Of a stretch of DNA of 64,000 nt, positions 10,765-22,840 are shown in pieces (positions within the stretch are counted from its first letter, which is position 1; each line of letters begins with the position of its first letter). Below the pieces are notes generated by a model. The model made no database searches and was not told the origin of the DNA. It saw nothing but the letters and a program-made list of their open reading frames with translations. Origin of the DNA: Lepisosteus oculatus (lineage: Eukaryota > Chordata > Actinopteri > Semionotiformes > Lepisosteidae); the NCBI RefSeq assembly GCF_040954835.1, contig NC_090709.1, positions 39,610,975 through 39,674,974 on the forward strand, given 5' to 3'. Position numbers and translations under genes: made by a program.

Positions 10765-12232
10765 TGTCTGATCTGATGTGTCTCCTCTCTGTCTGATCTA
10801 CTGAATCACACTGACGATCAGACTGCAGTGTGTGTCTCCTCTCTGTCTGATCTACTGAATCACACTGACGATCAGACTGCAGTGTGTGTCTCCTCTCTGT
10901 CTCATCTACTGAATCACACTGATGATCAGACTGCAGTGTGTGTCTCCTCTCTGCCTGATCTACTGAATCCACACTGACGATCAGACTGCAGTGTGTGTCT
11001 TCTCTCTGTCTGATCTATTGAATCCACACTGACGATCAGACTGCAGTGTGTGTCTCCTCTCTGTCTGATCTACTGAATCACACTGACGATCAGACTGCAG
11101 TGTGTGTCTTCTCTCTGTCTGATCTACTGAATCACACTGACGATCAGACTGCAGTGTGTGTCTCCTCTCTGTCTGATCTACTGAATCACACTGACGATCA
11201 GACTGCAGTGTGTGTCTCCTCTCTGTCTGATCTACTGAATCACACTGACGATCAGACTGCAGTGTGTGTCTCCTCTCTGTCTGATCTACTGAATCACACT
11301 GACGATCAGACTGCAGTGTGTGTCTCCTCTCTGTCTGATCTACTGAATCACACTGACGATCAGACTGCAGTGTGTCTCCTCTCTGTCTGATCTACTGAAT
11401 CACACTGACGATCAGACTGCAGTGTGTGTCTTCTCTCTGTCTGATCTACTGAATCACACTGACGATCAGACTGCAGTGTGTGTCTCCTCTCTGTCTGATC
11501 TACTGAATCCACACTGACGATCAGACTGCAGTGTGTGTCTTCTCTCTGCCTGATCTACTGAATCACACTGACGATCAGACTGCAGTGTGTGTCTCCTCTC
11601 TGTCTGATCTACTGAATCACACTGACGATCAGACTGCAGTGTGTGTCTCCTCTCTGTCTGATCTACTGAATCACACTGACGATCAGACTGCAGTGTGTCT
11701 CCTCTCTGCCTGATCTACTGAATCACACTGACGATCAGACCGCAGTGTGTGTCTCCTCTCTGTCTGATCTACTGAATCACACTGACGATCAGACTGCAGT
11801 GTGTCTCCTCTCTCTGATCTACTGAATCACACTGACGATCAGACCGCAGTGTGTGTCTCCTCTCTGTCTGATCTACTGAATCACACTGACGATCAGACTG
11901 CAGTGTGTGTCTTCTCTCTGTCTGATCTACTGAATCACACTGACGATCACACTGCAGTGTGTGTCTTCTCTCTGTCTGATCTACTGAATCACACTGACGA
12001 TCAGACTGCAGTGTGTGTCTCCTCTCTGTCTGATCTACTGAATCACACTGACGATCAGACTGCAGTGTGTGTCTCCTCTCTGTCTGATCTACTGAATCAC
12101 ACTGACGATCAGACCGCAGTGTGTGTCTCCTCTCTGTCTGATCTACTGAATCACACTGACGATCAGACTGCAGTGTGTCTCCTCTCTCTGATCTACTGAA
12201 TCACACTGACGATCAGACTGCAGTGTGTGTCT
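10765..12232. repeat. 54-bp minisatellite, about 27 copies
   Basis: Unit TCTGATCTACTGAATCACAC + TGACGATCAGACTGCAGTGT + GTGTCTCCTCTCTG. Very homogeneous, with a few units lacking 2-4 bp. As 54 = 18 codons, short frames of a repeated 18-aa unit appear; there is no sign that they are genes. Lies just upstream of the IgSF-1 signal exon. Confidence 0.95.
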
Positions 12233-12234
12233 TG

Positions 12235-12285
12235 TACCTGTCCTGTCAGTGTTGAGTAGCAGCACCAGTAGAAGTGTCCAGTGTC
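12235..12285 (-). pseudogene. Relic copy of the IgSF-1 signal-peptide exon
   Basis: The minus strand contains CTGGTGCTGCTACTCAACAC followed by TGACAGGACAG and GTACAAG. This strongly resembles the end of the real signal exon (CTGGTGCTGCTACTCCACAC ... ACACAG, GTAAGAG). It sits on the far side of the 54-bp array, as if the first exon had been duplicated with the array between. It has no start codon in the right place. It could also serve as an alternative 5' exon. Confidence 0.55.
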
Positions 12286-12589
12286 TGTGATATTTCTCTC
12301 TCTCTCTCTCTCTCACACTCACACACTCACCATAACCCCTCTCTCTCTCCTCTCCTCACCCCTCAGGAAGAGATCGAGACCCATCAGATCAGACCCCGTT
12401 TCCTCGCCCGCCCCGTCCTTATCCACCCCAGGAATCTGCAGAATCGGCAAGAGCCGGGACACCGCAGGCAGCGGCTCATTCGCCGACTGGTTGCCGTAGA
12501 AACGATCTCCCGAGCGATCAGATGAACGATAAGGCTCACGAAGCTACAGAAGCTCGAGGGTGGAGGGGTGGGGGTGTCTTCTGCGGCTC

Positions 12590-12865
12590 AGCCCCCTCTA
12601 TTCAGAAAGCTCGAAAGGGCACAGCAGTCGGGGGGGGGGTGGGATCACCAGCCGGGGGTTGCGGGTTCGAGTCACAGGTGGGGCACAGATGCTGTAGCTC
12701 CCTCCTCTCTGATCCAGCCACAGAAGGACCAGTCCCTTCCGGAGAGTCTGCGGCGCACATCCACCTGCCCACCGTCGGATCACTTCTTCCAGTTCAGGGT
12801 CACGGGGGGGAGCTGGAGTCTGTCCCAGCAAGCACTGGGCACAAGGCAGGGCTCCCCCTGGACAG
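12590..12865 (+). mobile_element. tRNA-derived SINE-like element
   Basis: Contains a B-box-like GGGTTCGAGTCAC (about 12662-12675), a middle body and a 3' segment (CAGGGTCACGGGGGGGAGCT ... CCTGGACAGGACAGCAGTCC) known as part of common fish interspersed repeats. It leads straight into the 52-bp array that amplifies its tail. Exact family name uncertain. Confidence 0.6.
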
Positions 12866-13034
12866 GACAGCAGTCCATCACAGGACACACACACACACTC
12901 ACACACCCTGGACAGGACACCAGTCCATCACAGGACACACACACACACTCACACACCCTGGACAGGACACCAGTCCATCACAGGACACACACACACACTC
13001 ACACACCCTGGACAGGACACCAGTCCATCACAGG

Positions 13035-13065
<31 letters not shown>

Positions 13066-13240
13066 GGACAGGACACCAGTCCATCACAGGACACACACAC
13101 ACACACTCACACACCCTGGACAGGACACCAGTCCATCACAGGACACACACACACACTCACACACCCTGGACAGGACACCAGTCCATCACAGGACACACAC
13201 ACACACTCGCACACCCTGGACAGGACACCAGTCCATCACA

Positions 13241-13282
<42 letters not shown>

Positions 13283-13420
13283 GACAGGACACCAGTCCAT
13301 CACAGGACACACACACACACACACACACACTCACTCACACACCCTGGACAGGACACCAGTCCATCACAGGACACACACATACACTCACACACACCCTGGA
13401 CAGGACACCAGTCCATCACA

Positions 13421-13455
<35 letters not shown>

Positions 13456-13500
13456 GGACAGGACACCAGTCCATCACAGGACACACACACACACACAGAC
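12866..13500. repeat. Tandem array of the SINE tail, about 50-bp unit
   Basis: About 12 copies of CCTGGACAGGACACCAGTCC + ATCACAGGACACACACAC with variable (CA)n/(CACTCA) lengths. The unit is the 3' end of the preceding SINE-like element, so the array grew from the tail of a retroposon. Confidence 0.9.
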
Positions 13501-13789
13501 AGTGCATGTGAGCGAACGCCAGACGGAAAAGCAGACGACAGAAAGCGACACCAGGCGGGCGTGCGTTTTCTCCGTTTATTGACGTGACTCAGGAGGCCAC
13601 TGGCACGGTGGATCGAAGGCTCTGACCTGTGACACCCTGACCTCTGACCTTTCACACCCTGACCTGGGATGTTCCCCACCCCCTCTTCCTCACTCTCTCT
13701 CTCTGGAACAATAATAGTGCGATGATGAAGGCTCACACATCACACATCCTCTCGATTCACTAAATGAACATCCCTTCCTCACTCTATCC

Positions 13790-14618
13790 CTTTCATCCTC
13801 TTCCTCCTCCTCAGTGAGACTCAGTGCGATGAGAAAGGCCCCTCTTCCTCCTCCTCCTCAGTGAGACTCAGTGCGGTGAGGAAGACTCCTCCTCCTCCTC
13901 CTCCTCAGTGAGCCTCAGTGTGGTGAGGAAGACTCCTCCTCCTCCTCAGTGAGCCTCAGTGTGGTGAGGAAGGCCCCTCCTCCTCCTCCTCAGTGAGACT
14001 CAGTGCGGTGAGGAAGACTCCTCCTCCTCAGTGAGACTCAGTGCGGTGAGGAAGGCCCCTCCTCCTCCTCCTCCTCCTCCTCCTCAGTGAGACTCAGTGC
14101 GGTGAGGAAGGCCCCTCCTCCTCCTCCTCCTCCTCAGTGAGACTCAGTACAGTGAGGAAGACCTCCTCCTCCTCCTCAGTGAGCCTCCGCGCGGTGAGGA
14201 AGGCCCCTCTTCCTCCTCCTCCTCAGTGAGCCTCAGTGCGGTGAGGAAGACTCCTCCTCCTCAGTGAGCCTCCGCGCGACGAGGAAGACTTGTCCTCCTC
14301 CTCCTCCTCCTCAGTGAGACTCAGTGCGGTGAGGAAGACTCCTCCTCCTCAGTGAGCCTCCGCGCGACGAGGAAGACTTGTCCTCCTCCTCCTCCTCCTC
14401 AGTGAGACTCAGTGCGGTGAGGAAGACTCCTCCTCCTCAGTGAGCCTCCGCGCGGCGAGGAAGACTTGTCCTCCTCCTCCTCCTCAGTGAGACTCAGTGT
14501 GGTGAGGAAGACTCCTCCTCCTCCTCCTCCTCAGTGAGACTCAGTGCGGTGAGGAAGACTCCTCCTCCTCCTCCTCAGTGAGCCTCAGTGCGGCGAGGAA
14601 GGCCCCTCCTCCTCCTCC
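13790..14618. repeat. CT-rich minisatellite downstream of TRIM stop codon
   Basis: About 18 units of (CCT)n + CAGTGAGACTCAGTGCGGTG + AGGAAG. It runs right up to the TRIM stop at 14619-14621, so it makes up the start of the TRIM 3' UTR. On the minus strand it is a GAGGAGG purine tract. Confidence 0.9.
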
Positions 14619-17600
14619 TCAGTAGCGGCAGAGCGTCAGCGGGTCGCGGTTCCGCCCCCCGCGGGCCGGGCCGGGGCACAGGTGGGCGGCGATGCTGGGG
14701 GAGGGGCAGTGCTCCTGGGTGTGGAGGGGGCTCATGTCGTCGGCGCTGTAGAAGGTGACCCGGCGGGCCCCGCAGTCCAGGTACACCCCCACGCGGCGGG
14801 GCCGGCCCGCGGGCCGCACCGGGCCCCCCCCGGCGCCGGCGCTGACCCGGTACCCGCTGCCCTCGCGCAGCTCCAGGACCACGAGGCTGTGGGGCCACAG
14901 GAAGTTGGCCAGCTTCTCGATCCAGCGGGTCTGCTTCTCCTGGGGGGGGGCAGGCAGGGTTAGAGACTGGACCCCTGGACCCCTGTACCCCTGGACCCCT
15001 GGACCCCTGGACACCTGGACACCTGCACCCCTGGACCCCTGGACCCCTGGACCCCTGGACACCTGGACCCATGTACCCCTGGACATCTGCATCCCTGGAC
15101 CCCTGGACCCCTGGACCCCTGGACACCTGCACCCCTGGACCCCTGGACACCTGCATCCCTGGACCCCTGGACCCCTGGACACCTGCATCCCTGGACCCCT
15201 GGACCCCTGTATTCCTGCATCCCTGGACCCCTGGACCCCTGGACCCCTGTATCCCTCCCTGGAGCCAACATGGATAACATGGCTGGGCAGCCTGTTCCCC
15301 ACCCCCACCCCCCTCTGTGTACAGCAGAGCCTCCTGTCCTGACTGGAGGAGCTCACCCAGCTGTGTCTGGAGAGCAGCCCCAGGGTATCGGCTTCAACCA
15401 CAGGGCTGGGCAGCTTGTTCCCCACCCCCACCCCCCTCTGTGTACAGAAGAGCCTCCTGTCCTGACTGGAGGAGCTCACCCAGCTGTGTCTGGAGAGAAG
15501 CCAGGGTATCGGCTTCAACCACAGGGCTGGGCAGCCTGTTCCCCACCCCCACCCCCCTCTGTGTACAGAAGAGCCCCACCCCATCACCCTTTTTCCCTGT
15601 CGGGACTGGAACCTGCAACCCTCCCATCAAGACCCCCGACCCCCGACCCCCGCCCCTCGCGACGCCCCTGAGCTGCGGTACCTGGACCTTCTCCAGCTGG
15701 ACGCCCACGCTCCAGTCCGTCTTCTGCCCCACTTCCACCTCCCAGTAGTGCGCGCCGGAGGAGAAGGTCTCCCGGCTGCGCACGGCCGCGGCGGGGGGGT
15801 CGGGCGGGGGGCCTCCGCGCTGGCGGCCCGGGGCGTCCGCGCGCCGCACGCTGCACGCGTCCGCTCCCACCACCAGGGAGGGGTCGCCGGCGTCCACCAG
15901 GGTGAGCCGATCGGGAACTGGGTGGGGTGGGGAGAGAGGGGGGTACCCCGTGAGCTGAGGGGCGTCGCTGCCTGGCCAGGGCGGATGTGACTGGCTGGCT
16001 CGGCTCAGGCGGCCTCTGCACGTATTGTGTATTGGCCCTTATGGGTGTTGAACCTGAACACCCTGGTGCACACCTGTATGCAACTGTACACACCCGTACA
16101 CACCTGAACACATCCTATACATACCCGAACACACCTGAACACCCTGGTGCACACCTGTATGGAACTGTACACACCCACACACACCTGAACACATCCTATA
16201 CACACCCGTACACACCTGAACACCCTGGTGCACACCTGTATGGAACTGTACACACCCACACACACCTGAACACATCCTATACACACCCGTACACACCTGA
16301 ACACCCTGGTGCACACCTGTATGCAACTGTACACACCCACACACACCTGAACACATCCTATACATACCCGTACACACCTGAACACCCTGGTGCACACCTG
16401 TATGGAACTGTACACACCCACACACACCTGAACACATCCAATATACACCCGCACACACCTGAACACCCTGGTGCACACCTGTATGGAACTGTACACACCC
16501 ACACACACCTGAACACATCCAATACACACCCGTACACACCTGAACACCCTGGTGCACACATGTATGCAACTGTACACACCCACACACACCTGAACACATC
16601 CAATACACACCCGTACACACCTGAACACCCTGGTGCACATCTGTATGCAACTGTACACACCTGAACACCCTGGTGCACACCTCTATGCAACTGTACACAC
16701 CCACACACACCTGAACACATCCAATACACACCCCTACACAGCTGAAAACTCTGGTGCACATCTGTATGCAACTGTACACACCTGCATACACCTGCACACA
16801 CTGGTACACATCTGCACACACCTGCACACACTGCTACACACCTGTCCTGAGGACCTGCTGCATCTCCCTCCAGATGAAGTACTGCAGGTGAGTCTCGTAG
16901 GGCCCCAGGGACAGAGAGCCGGGTGTCACGCTCACAGATTTCAGCCTGGACTCGTACCTGCAGGGGGGAGAGAGGGAGAGTCACACAGGCCACTCGACAC
17001 TGGGGGAGCAGGGGGGCCACAGGGGTGTCGACTGCAGTCTGGGAGACAGGAGACAGCCGAGTCTGGGAGACAGGAGTCTGGGAGACAGGAGTCTGGGAGA
17101 CTGCAGTCTGGGAGACGGGAGACAGCCGAGTCTGGGAGACTGCCGAGTCTGGGAGACTGCCGAGTCTGGGAGACGGGAGACAGGAGTCTGGGAGACAGCT
17201 GAGTCTGGGAGACTGCAGTCTGGGAGACAGGAGACAGGAGTCTGGGAGACAGCTGAGTCTGGGAGACTGCAGTCTGGGAGACTGCAGTCTGGGAGACAGG
17301 AGACAGGAGTCTGGGAGACAGCTGAGTCTGGGAGACTGCAGTCTGGGAGACAGGAGACAGGAGTCTGGGAGACAGGAGACAGGAGTCTGGGAGACAGCTG
17401 AGTCTGGGAGACTGCAGTCTGGGAGACGGGAGACAGCCGAGTCTGGGAGACAGCTGAGTCTGGGAGACTGCAGTCTGGGAGACGGGAGACAGCAGTCTGG
17501 GAGACAGGAGACAGGAGTCTGGGAGACAGGAGACAGGAGTCTGGGAGACAGCTGAGTCTGGGAGACGGGAGACAGCCGAGTCTGGGAGACAGCCGAGTCT

Positions 17601-20600
17601 GGGAGACAGCTGAGTCTGGGAGACTGCAGTCTGGGAGACAGGAGACATGAGTCTGGGAGACAGCTGAGTCTGGGAGATGGGAGACAGCTGAGTCTGGGAG
17701 ACAGCTGAGTCTGGGAGACGGGATACAGCTGAGTCTGGGAGACGGGAGACAGGAGTTTGGGAGACAGCAGTCTGGGAGACAGGAAGCAGGAGGGAGGAGG
17801 CAGGAGGCAGGAGGCGGGAGTCTTGAGTCGGGAGACGGGAGTTACGAAGCTGGAGTCTGAAGTCAGGAAGCAGGAAGGAGGAGTCGGGAGTCGGGGGTGT
17901 TTAGCCTAGAGACCAGGCTGATCTCTGAAACTGAAATAATAATGATTATTATTATCATCATGATGTCTCTCTCTCCGGAAGGGCAGCGACTCACCCGCTG
18001 ACTGTAATCACCTCCCACTCCTCCGCCTCTTGAGTCGGGGGGTCCCTCTCCTTCAGGCTGTCCACGGCCGCGGTCCCCCTCTCACCCCACCACTGCCGAG
18101 ACAGGCGCAGACTCTCATCAGCACAGGTAGGGCTGAGCTCTTAAACAACCCATCGGTTTCGCTCAGCCTGTTCCCCACCCCCACCCCCCTCTGTGTACAG
18201 TAGAGCCTCCTGTCCTGACTGGAGGAGCTCACCCAGCTGTGTCTGGAGAGTAGCCAGGGTATCGGCTTCAACCACAGGGCTGGGCAGCCTGCTCCCCACC
18301 CCCGCCCCCCTCTGTGTAAAGCCCGTGCTTCCCGTCGCCCCCCCCAGGGCCCGGAGTGGCGCGCGCACCTGCAGGAAGTCCTGAGGCGCGGCGAGGTCCA
18401 GGCCGGGCAGCAGCTGGCTCTCGGCGGCCGTCCCTTCGCGCAGCGCGGCCTCGATCCGCGCCAGGCCGCTCCCCATGGGCGCCAGCGCCGCGCGCTCCGC
18501 CCGCGCCAGCTCGCCCGCCAGCTCGTCCTCCCGCCGGCGCAGGAACGCGTGCAGCTCCCCGAACTGCGCCGCCAGCCCCTCCGCCAGCGAGCGCGACTTC
18601 TCCTGCGGGGGGCGCAGAGGAGCCGTGGGGTACTTCACTGGACACTGCAGCGAGCCCCGCTCCTGGGGCAGGGCACCCCAGTACAGAGAGTGTCATAGGC
18701 CACCCTAAATCAGGGGTCTACACTGCACCTGGTGGACCCCAATACAGATAGTGCCATAGGTCACCCTAAATCAGGGGTCTACACTGCACCTGGTGGACCC
18801 CAATACAGATAGTGCCATAGGTCACCCTAAATCAGGGGTCTACACTGCACCTGGTGGACCCCAATACAGATACTGTCATAGGTCACCCTAAATCAGGGGT
18901 CTACACTGCACCTGGTGGACCCCAATACAGATAGTGTCATAGGTCACCCTAAATCAGGGGTCTACACTGCACCTGGTGGACCCCAATACAGATAGTGCCA
19001 TAGGTCACCCTAACTCAGGGGTCTACACTGCACCTGGTGGACCCCAATACAGATAGTGTCATAGGTCACCCTAAATCAGGGGTCTACACTGCACCTGGTG
19101 GACCCCAATACAGATACTGTCATAGGTCATCCTAAATCAGGGGTCTACACTCCACCTGGTGGACCCCAATACAGATACTGTCATAGGCCACCCTAAATCA
19201 GGGGTCTACACTGCACCTGGTGGACCCCAATACAGATACTGTCATAGCTCACCCTAAATCAGGGGTCTACACTGCACCTGGTGGACCCCAATACAGATAG
19301 TGTCATAGGTCACCCTAAATCAGGGGTCTACACTGCACCTGGTGGACCCCAATACAGATAGTGTCATAGGCCACCCTAAATCAGGGGTCTACACTGCACC
19401 TGGTGGACCCCAATACAGATACTGTCATAGCTCACCCTAAATCAGGGGTCTACACTGCACCTGGTGGACCCCAATACAGATAGTGTCATAGGTCACCCTA
19501 AATCAGGGGTCTACACTGCACCTGGTGGACCCCAATACAGATAGTGTCATAGGTCACCCTAAATCAGGGGTCTACACTCCACCTGGTGGACCCCAATACA
19601 GATACTGTCATAGGCCAACCTAAATCAGGGGTCTACACTGCACCTGGTGGACCCCAATACAGATACTGTCATAGCTCACCCTAAATCAGGGGTCTACACT
19701 GCACCTGGTGGACCCCAATACAGATAGTGTCATAGGTCACCCTAAATCAGGGGTCTACACTCCACCTGGTGGACCCCAATACAGATACTGTCATAGGCCA
19801 CCCTAAATCAGGGGTCTACACTCCACCTGGTGGACCCCAATACAGATAGTGTCATAGGTCACCCTAAATCAGGGGTCTACACTCCACCTGGTGGACCCCA
19901 ATACAGATACTGTCATAGGCCACCCTAAATCAGGGGTCTACACTGCACCTGGTGGACCCCAATACAGATACTGTCATAGCTCACCCTAAATCAGGGGTCT
20001 ACACTGCACCTGGTGGACCCCAATACAGATAGTGTCAAAGGTCACCCTAAATCAGGGGTCTACACTCCACCTGGTGGACCCCAATACAGATACTGTCATA
20101 GGCCACCCTAAATCAGGGGTCTACACTCCACCTGGTGGACCCCAATACAGATACTGTCATAGGTCACCCTAAATCAGGGGTCTACACTGCTCCTGGGGAC
20201 CCCAATGAAGATCGCGTCATAGGTCACCCTAAATCAGGGGCTTGTACCTCCGGTCCAGGGGGAACCCCAATTCACTGTTCCTGGGGGACCCCAGTCTCTC
20301 AGGTCGCCCCGAGTCAGGGCTGCAGGTATGAGCCGGGGGTAGGAGAGAGGGGGAGAGGGGGAGGGGTCTCACCTGAATCCCGGCGATCTCGGCCCGCTGG
20401 GCCTCCTGCAGGCTCCGCAGGGCCTGGTTGTCCGTCAGCAGGAACTGCACGGCGTCGCTCAGCTCGGCCTGCAGGGCACAGAGCAGGGCCGGCGTGACTG
20501 CTGGGCTCGGGTCCGAGCACAGCTCTCACCGCGGGCGAGCTCACGGTTACATCGCCGAGCCCGCCCTCATCCCCGATCGCCCCAATACCGGGACTCAGTC

Positions 20601-22160
20601 ATCCCTGATCGCCCCAGTAACGGGACTGAATCATCCCCAATCACCCCAGTAACAGGACTGACTCACCCCCGATCGCCCCAATACCAGGACCGACTGATCC
20701 CCGATCACCCCAGTAACGGGACTGAATCATCCCCAATCACCCCAGTAACAGGACTGACTCATCCCCTATCGCCCCAATACCAGGACTGACTGATCCCCGA
20801 TCACCCCAGTAATGGGACTGACTCATCCCCTATCACCCCAGTAACGGGACTGACTCATCCCTGATCGCCCCAGTAACAGGACTCACTCATCCCCGATCGG
20901 CCCAATAATAGGACTGACTCATCCCAGATCGCCCCAGTAACAGGACTGACTCACCCCCGATCGCCCCAATACCAGGACTGACTGATCCCCGATCACCCCA
21001 GTAACGGGACTGAATCATCCCCGATCGCCCCAGTAACAGGACTGACTGATCCCCGATCACCCCAGTAACAGGACTGACTCATCCCCGATCGCCCCCAGTA
21101 ACAGGACTGACTGATCCCCAATCGCCCCAGTAACAGGACTGACTGATCCCCAATAGCCCCAGTAACAGGACTGACTGACTGATCAATCTAGTAACGGGAG
21201 TCGTTACTGTTCCCAGGTTCATGAACACGTCTGTTCACTGCCGGGTCGCAGAACTAACCGGGGGTACCCCGAAATTCGGCAACCCCCCCCCCAAAACAAA
21301 ACAGAACACTCTTTCTACAGAGCCGACGCGATGACGCCGCGCGTGAGGAGGGGTTAATTATTCAATTAGGCGAAGCGGGGGCCAGCTGGCCCACGTCTGC
21401 ACGTGCGCGCGTGGAAATGGAGGGGTCGATGCCGTGCGCGGTCTCGTCACGCGTGGTCAGTACTCGGGAAATGTTGGGTAAAACCCCCCACGATTCATTT
21501 CTGGCTTTTTTTTCGAAGCAGAATATCGTCGGGTGGAGTTTCACGATAATGATAATAATAATAATAATAATAGTAATGATAGTAATGATAATGACTCGGC
21601 TTGTTGCGAGGCGATATCTGAACGCTGCGTGGGTTTCTTTCTTTGGTTTTGTTAAGTTTTTACCCCACCTTGTACACGCCCGCCGCCTCCGCCAGCGGAC
21701 GCACGGCGTGTCCGTCGTGATCGCCCGGGGCCCGGCACGCCCGGCAGGTCAGCCGCCGGTCCGTGTGGCAGTAAAACTCCAGCTCCTCGCCGTGCCGGGG
21801 GCACCGGTCCGCCCAGCTGCCCGGGCCCGAACCCGAACCGGGGCTCGGACCCGGGCCTACCCGCCCACCGCGATCCCCGGGCTCGCTTAGGAGCAGCTGC
21901 CGGGCGCGGTCCGCCAGGTTCCGCAGCGCCCGGTTGGTCTTCAGCGAGGCCGGGTCCGGCACGGCCGCCCGGCACTCGGGGCACAGCGCGGGAGCAGCCG
22001 CGGCCCCCCCGCCTCGCAGGACCGCGGCCACGCAGGCCCGGCAGATGTTGTGGCCGCAGTCCAACAGCAGCGGGTCGCGGAAGAGCTCCAGGCACACCGG
22101 GCACTCCAGATCGGCGGCCAGGGCGGAGGTGGTCTCCAGGCTGGCCGGAGCCTGAGCCAT
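14619..22160 (-). CDS. TRIM E3 ubiquitin ligase (RING, B-box 2, coiled coil, PRY-SPRY)
   Basis: Predicted cytosolic E3 ubiquitin ligase of the TRIM class IV (zinc-binding A33 / TRIM35/39-like) group, many of which act in antiviral sensing. Coding exons: 22160-21669, 20468-20373, 18602-18369, 18092-17995, 16957-16842, 15917-15682, 14939-14619; phases close and give about 530 aa. RING C3HC4: C20, C23, C35, H37, C40, C43, C60, C63. B-box 2: C120, H123, C131, D134, C139, C142, H148, H151. The 96-bp and 234-bp exons encode the coiled coil, sizes standard for the family. The next exons give WWGERG and SLSLGPYETHLQYFIWREM, family landmarks. PRY-SPRY (about 346-530) shows GAHYWEVEVG, W-SVGV and RVGVYLD. 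Unusually, the B30.2 domain is split by an intron of about 740 bp holding repeats; it is usually in one exon. The PRY part is proline/arginine-rich and degenerate. Specific orthology is not assigned. Confidence 0.9.
14970..15262. repeat. 10-bp CCTGGACCCC array in the TRIM SPRY intron
   Basis: About 28 copies of a decamer (CTGGACCCC/TGGACACCTGCA variants). Lies inside the intron that interrupts the TRIM B30.2 domain. Confidence 0.9.
15285..15575 (-). mobile_element. LINE-tail-derived 121-bp unit, about 2.4 copies
   Basis: Tandem copies of the window-wide element (CCCCACCCCCCTCTGTGTAC ... GGTATCGGCTTCAACCACAG), in the TRIM SPRY intron. Confidence 0.75.
15590..15665 (-). mobile_element. Possible SINE fragment with B-box-like motif
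   Basis: Minus strand has GGGTTGCAGGTTCCAGTCCC, similar to a tRNA B box. Short and diverged. It lies between the LINE-tail copies and TRIM exon 6. Confidence 0.3.
16055..16845. repeat. 81-bp minisatellite, about 9 copies
   Basis: Unit: CACCTGAACACCCTGGTGCA + CACCTGTATGGAACTGTACA + CACCCACACACACCTGAACA + CATCCTATACACACCCGTAC. 81 bp = 27 codons, so all frames stay open over long distances. Fills the TRIM intron between exons 5 and 6 and abuts the exon 5 donor. Confidence 0.93.
17035..17800. repeat. GAGTCTGGGAGACAG minisatellite, 12-20 bp units
   Basis: About 50 short units made of GTCTGGGAGAC joined by AGGAGACAG, AGCTGA or TGCA, decaying into GGAGGCAGGAGG after 17790. TRIM intron between exons 4 and 5. 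Confidence 0.92.
18165..18320 (-). mobile_element. LINE-tail-derived 121-bp unit
   Basis: One full copy plus a partial of the dispersed 121-bp element, in the intron between TRIM exons 3 and 4. Confidence 0.75.
18690..20250. repeat. 61-bp minisatellite, about 25 copies, highly homogeneous
   Basis: Unit: GGTCACCCTAAATCAGGGGT + CTACACTGCACCTGGTGGAC + CCCAATACAGATAGTGTCAT + A. Copies differ at a few diagnostic sites (ATAGTG/ATACTG, GGTCACC/GGCCACC/GCTCACC, CTGCACC/CTCCACC), in a pattern suggesting block duplication of several units at once. TRIM intron between exons 2 and 3. Confidence 0.96.
20560..21190. repeat. 32-bp minisatellite, about 19 copies
   Basis: Unit: CCCCGATCGCCCCAGTAACA + GGACTGACTCAT. 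TRIM intron 1. Confidence 0.93.
21546..21595. repeat. (TAA/TGA)n trinucleotide tract
   Basis: Short ATGATAATAATAATAG tract in TRIM intron 1; a similar tract lies at 22360-22398, upstream of the gene. Confidence 0.85.
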
Positions 22161-22840
22161 TGTCGGTCGGTCGGGCGGGCGTCACCCCCTCCTTCTCTCT
22201 CCCCCGGTGCTGTTTCGGGGTGTCTGTGAATCCCAGCTCCCGGGGCTCGGGGCTCGGTGCTCTGCGGTTCCGAGTTTCGCTTTCGACGGGGCCGGACCTC
22301 GCCCCGACTTCCCGTCCAACCCACTCTCTCTCTCTCTCGTGTTAGTGCTGATATTTGCGTTCTGATAATAATAATGATAATAATAATAATAATAATGACG
22401 AAGACTTATTCTTATTAATGTGGGGGGGGCGGTTCTTGTTGGGTTTTTGTTTTGGCTGGGTTTTAGTTTCCGACACCCTGAGTCTTTTATCCCGCCTCTG
22501 CCGGCTTATTGATTATTGATTTTTTTTTTTTTTAAATATTTTTATTTTTTTAAAGGCGAGAAGGAAAGGAAGTTTTCCGCCACCCCGTCCCCGTGCTCGG
22601 TCACTGGAGCTGGGTTTTAAATTTGGGTTCGGGCTCGGGGCAGCACCGTGGCAGGATCCGGTCCAGCGGGTCGGCACCGGCTCCGGTTCGGGCGTAGGCG
22701 CCGAGCAGGGGTCTTCCGCCGGCCCCTCGGTCTCTATAGCGCCTTTCGTCCCCGGGGGGCTTCGCGTTTGACAGGGGACCCCTTTGTGTGCACTGTGCGC
22801 CCGAGGGCTATTTGTCACCCTGTACGTATTTGTCGTTGTG
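22161..22840 (-). promoter_or_regulatory. TRIM upstream region (putative promoter)
   Basis: GC-rich, CpG-containing sequence immediately upstream of the TRIM start codon, with a (TAA)n tract at 22360-22398 and a poly(T)/A-rich stretch at 22520-22550. No TATA box is obvious. No coding exon is seen in this interval. Confidence 0.35.

Noticed and set aside
12360-12525. Exon-like segment with acceptor CCCCTCAG on plus, or GDRFYGNQ frame on minus
   Set aside because: Both strands show short open frames next to plausible splice sites, but no protein family is recognised and no partner exon is visible.
12662-12675. tRNA gene from a GGTTCGAGTC B box
   Set aside because: No matching A box at the right distance and no cloverleaf; it fits a SINE head. 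The same holds for the B-box-like sites near 15600, 41215 and 53700.
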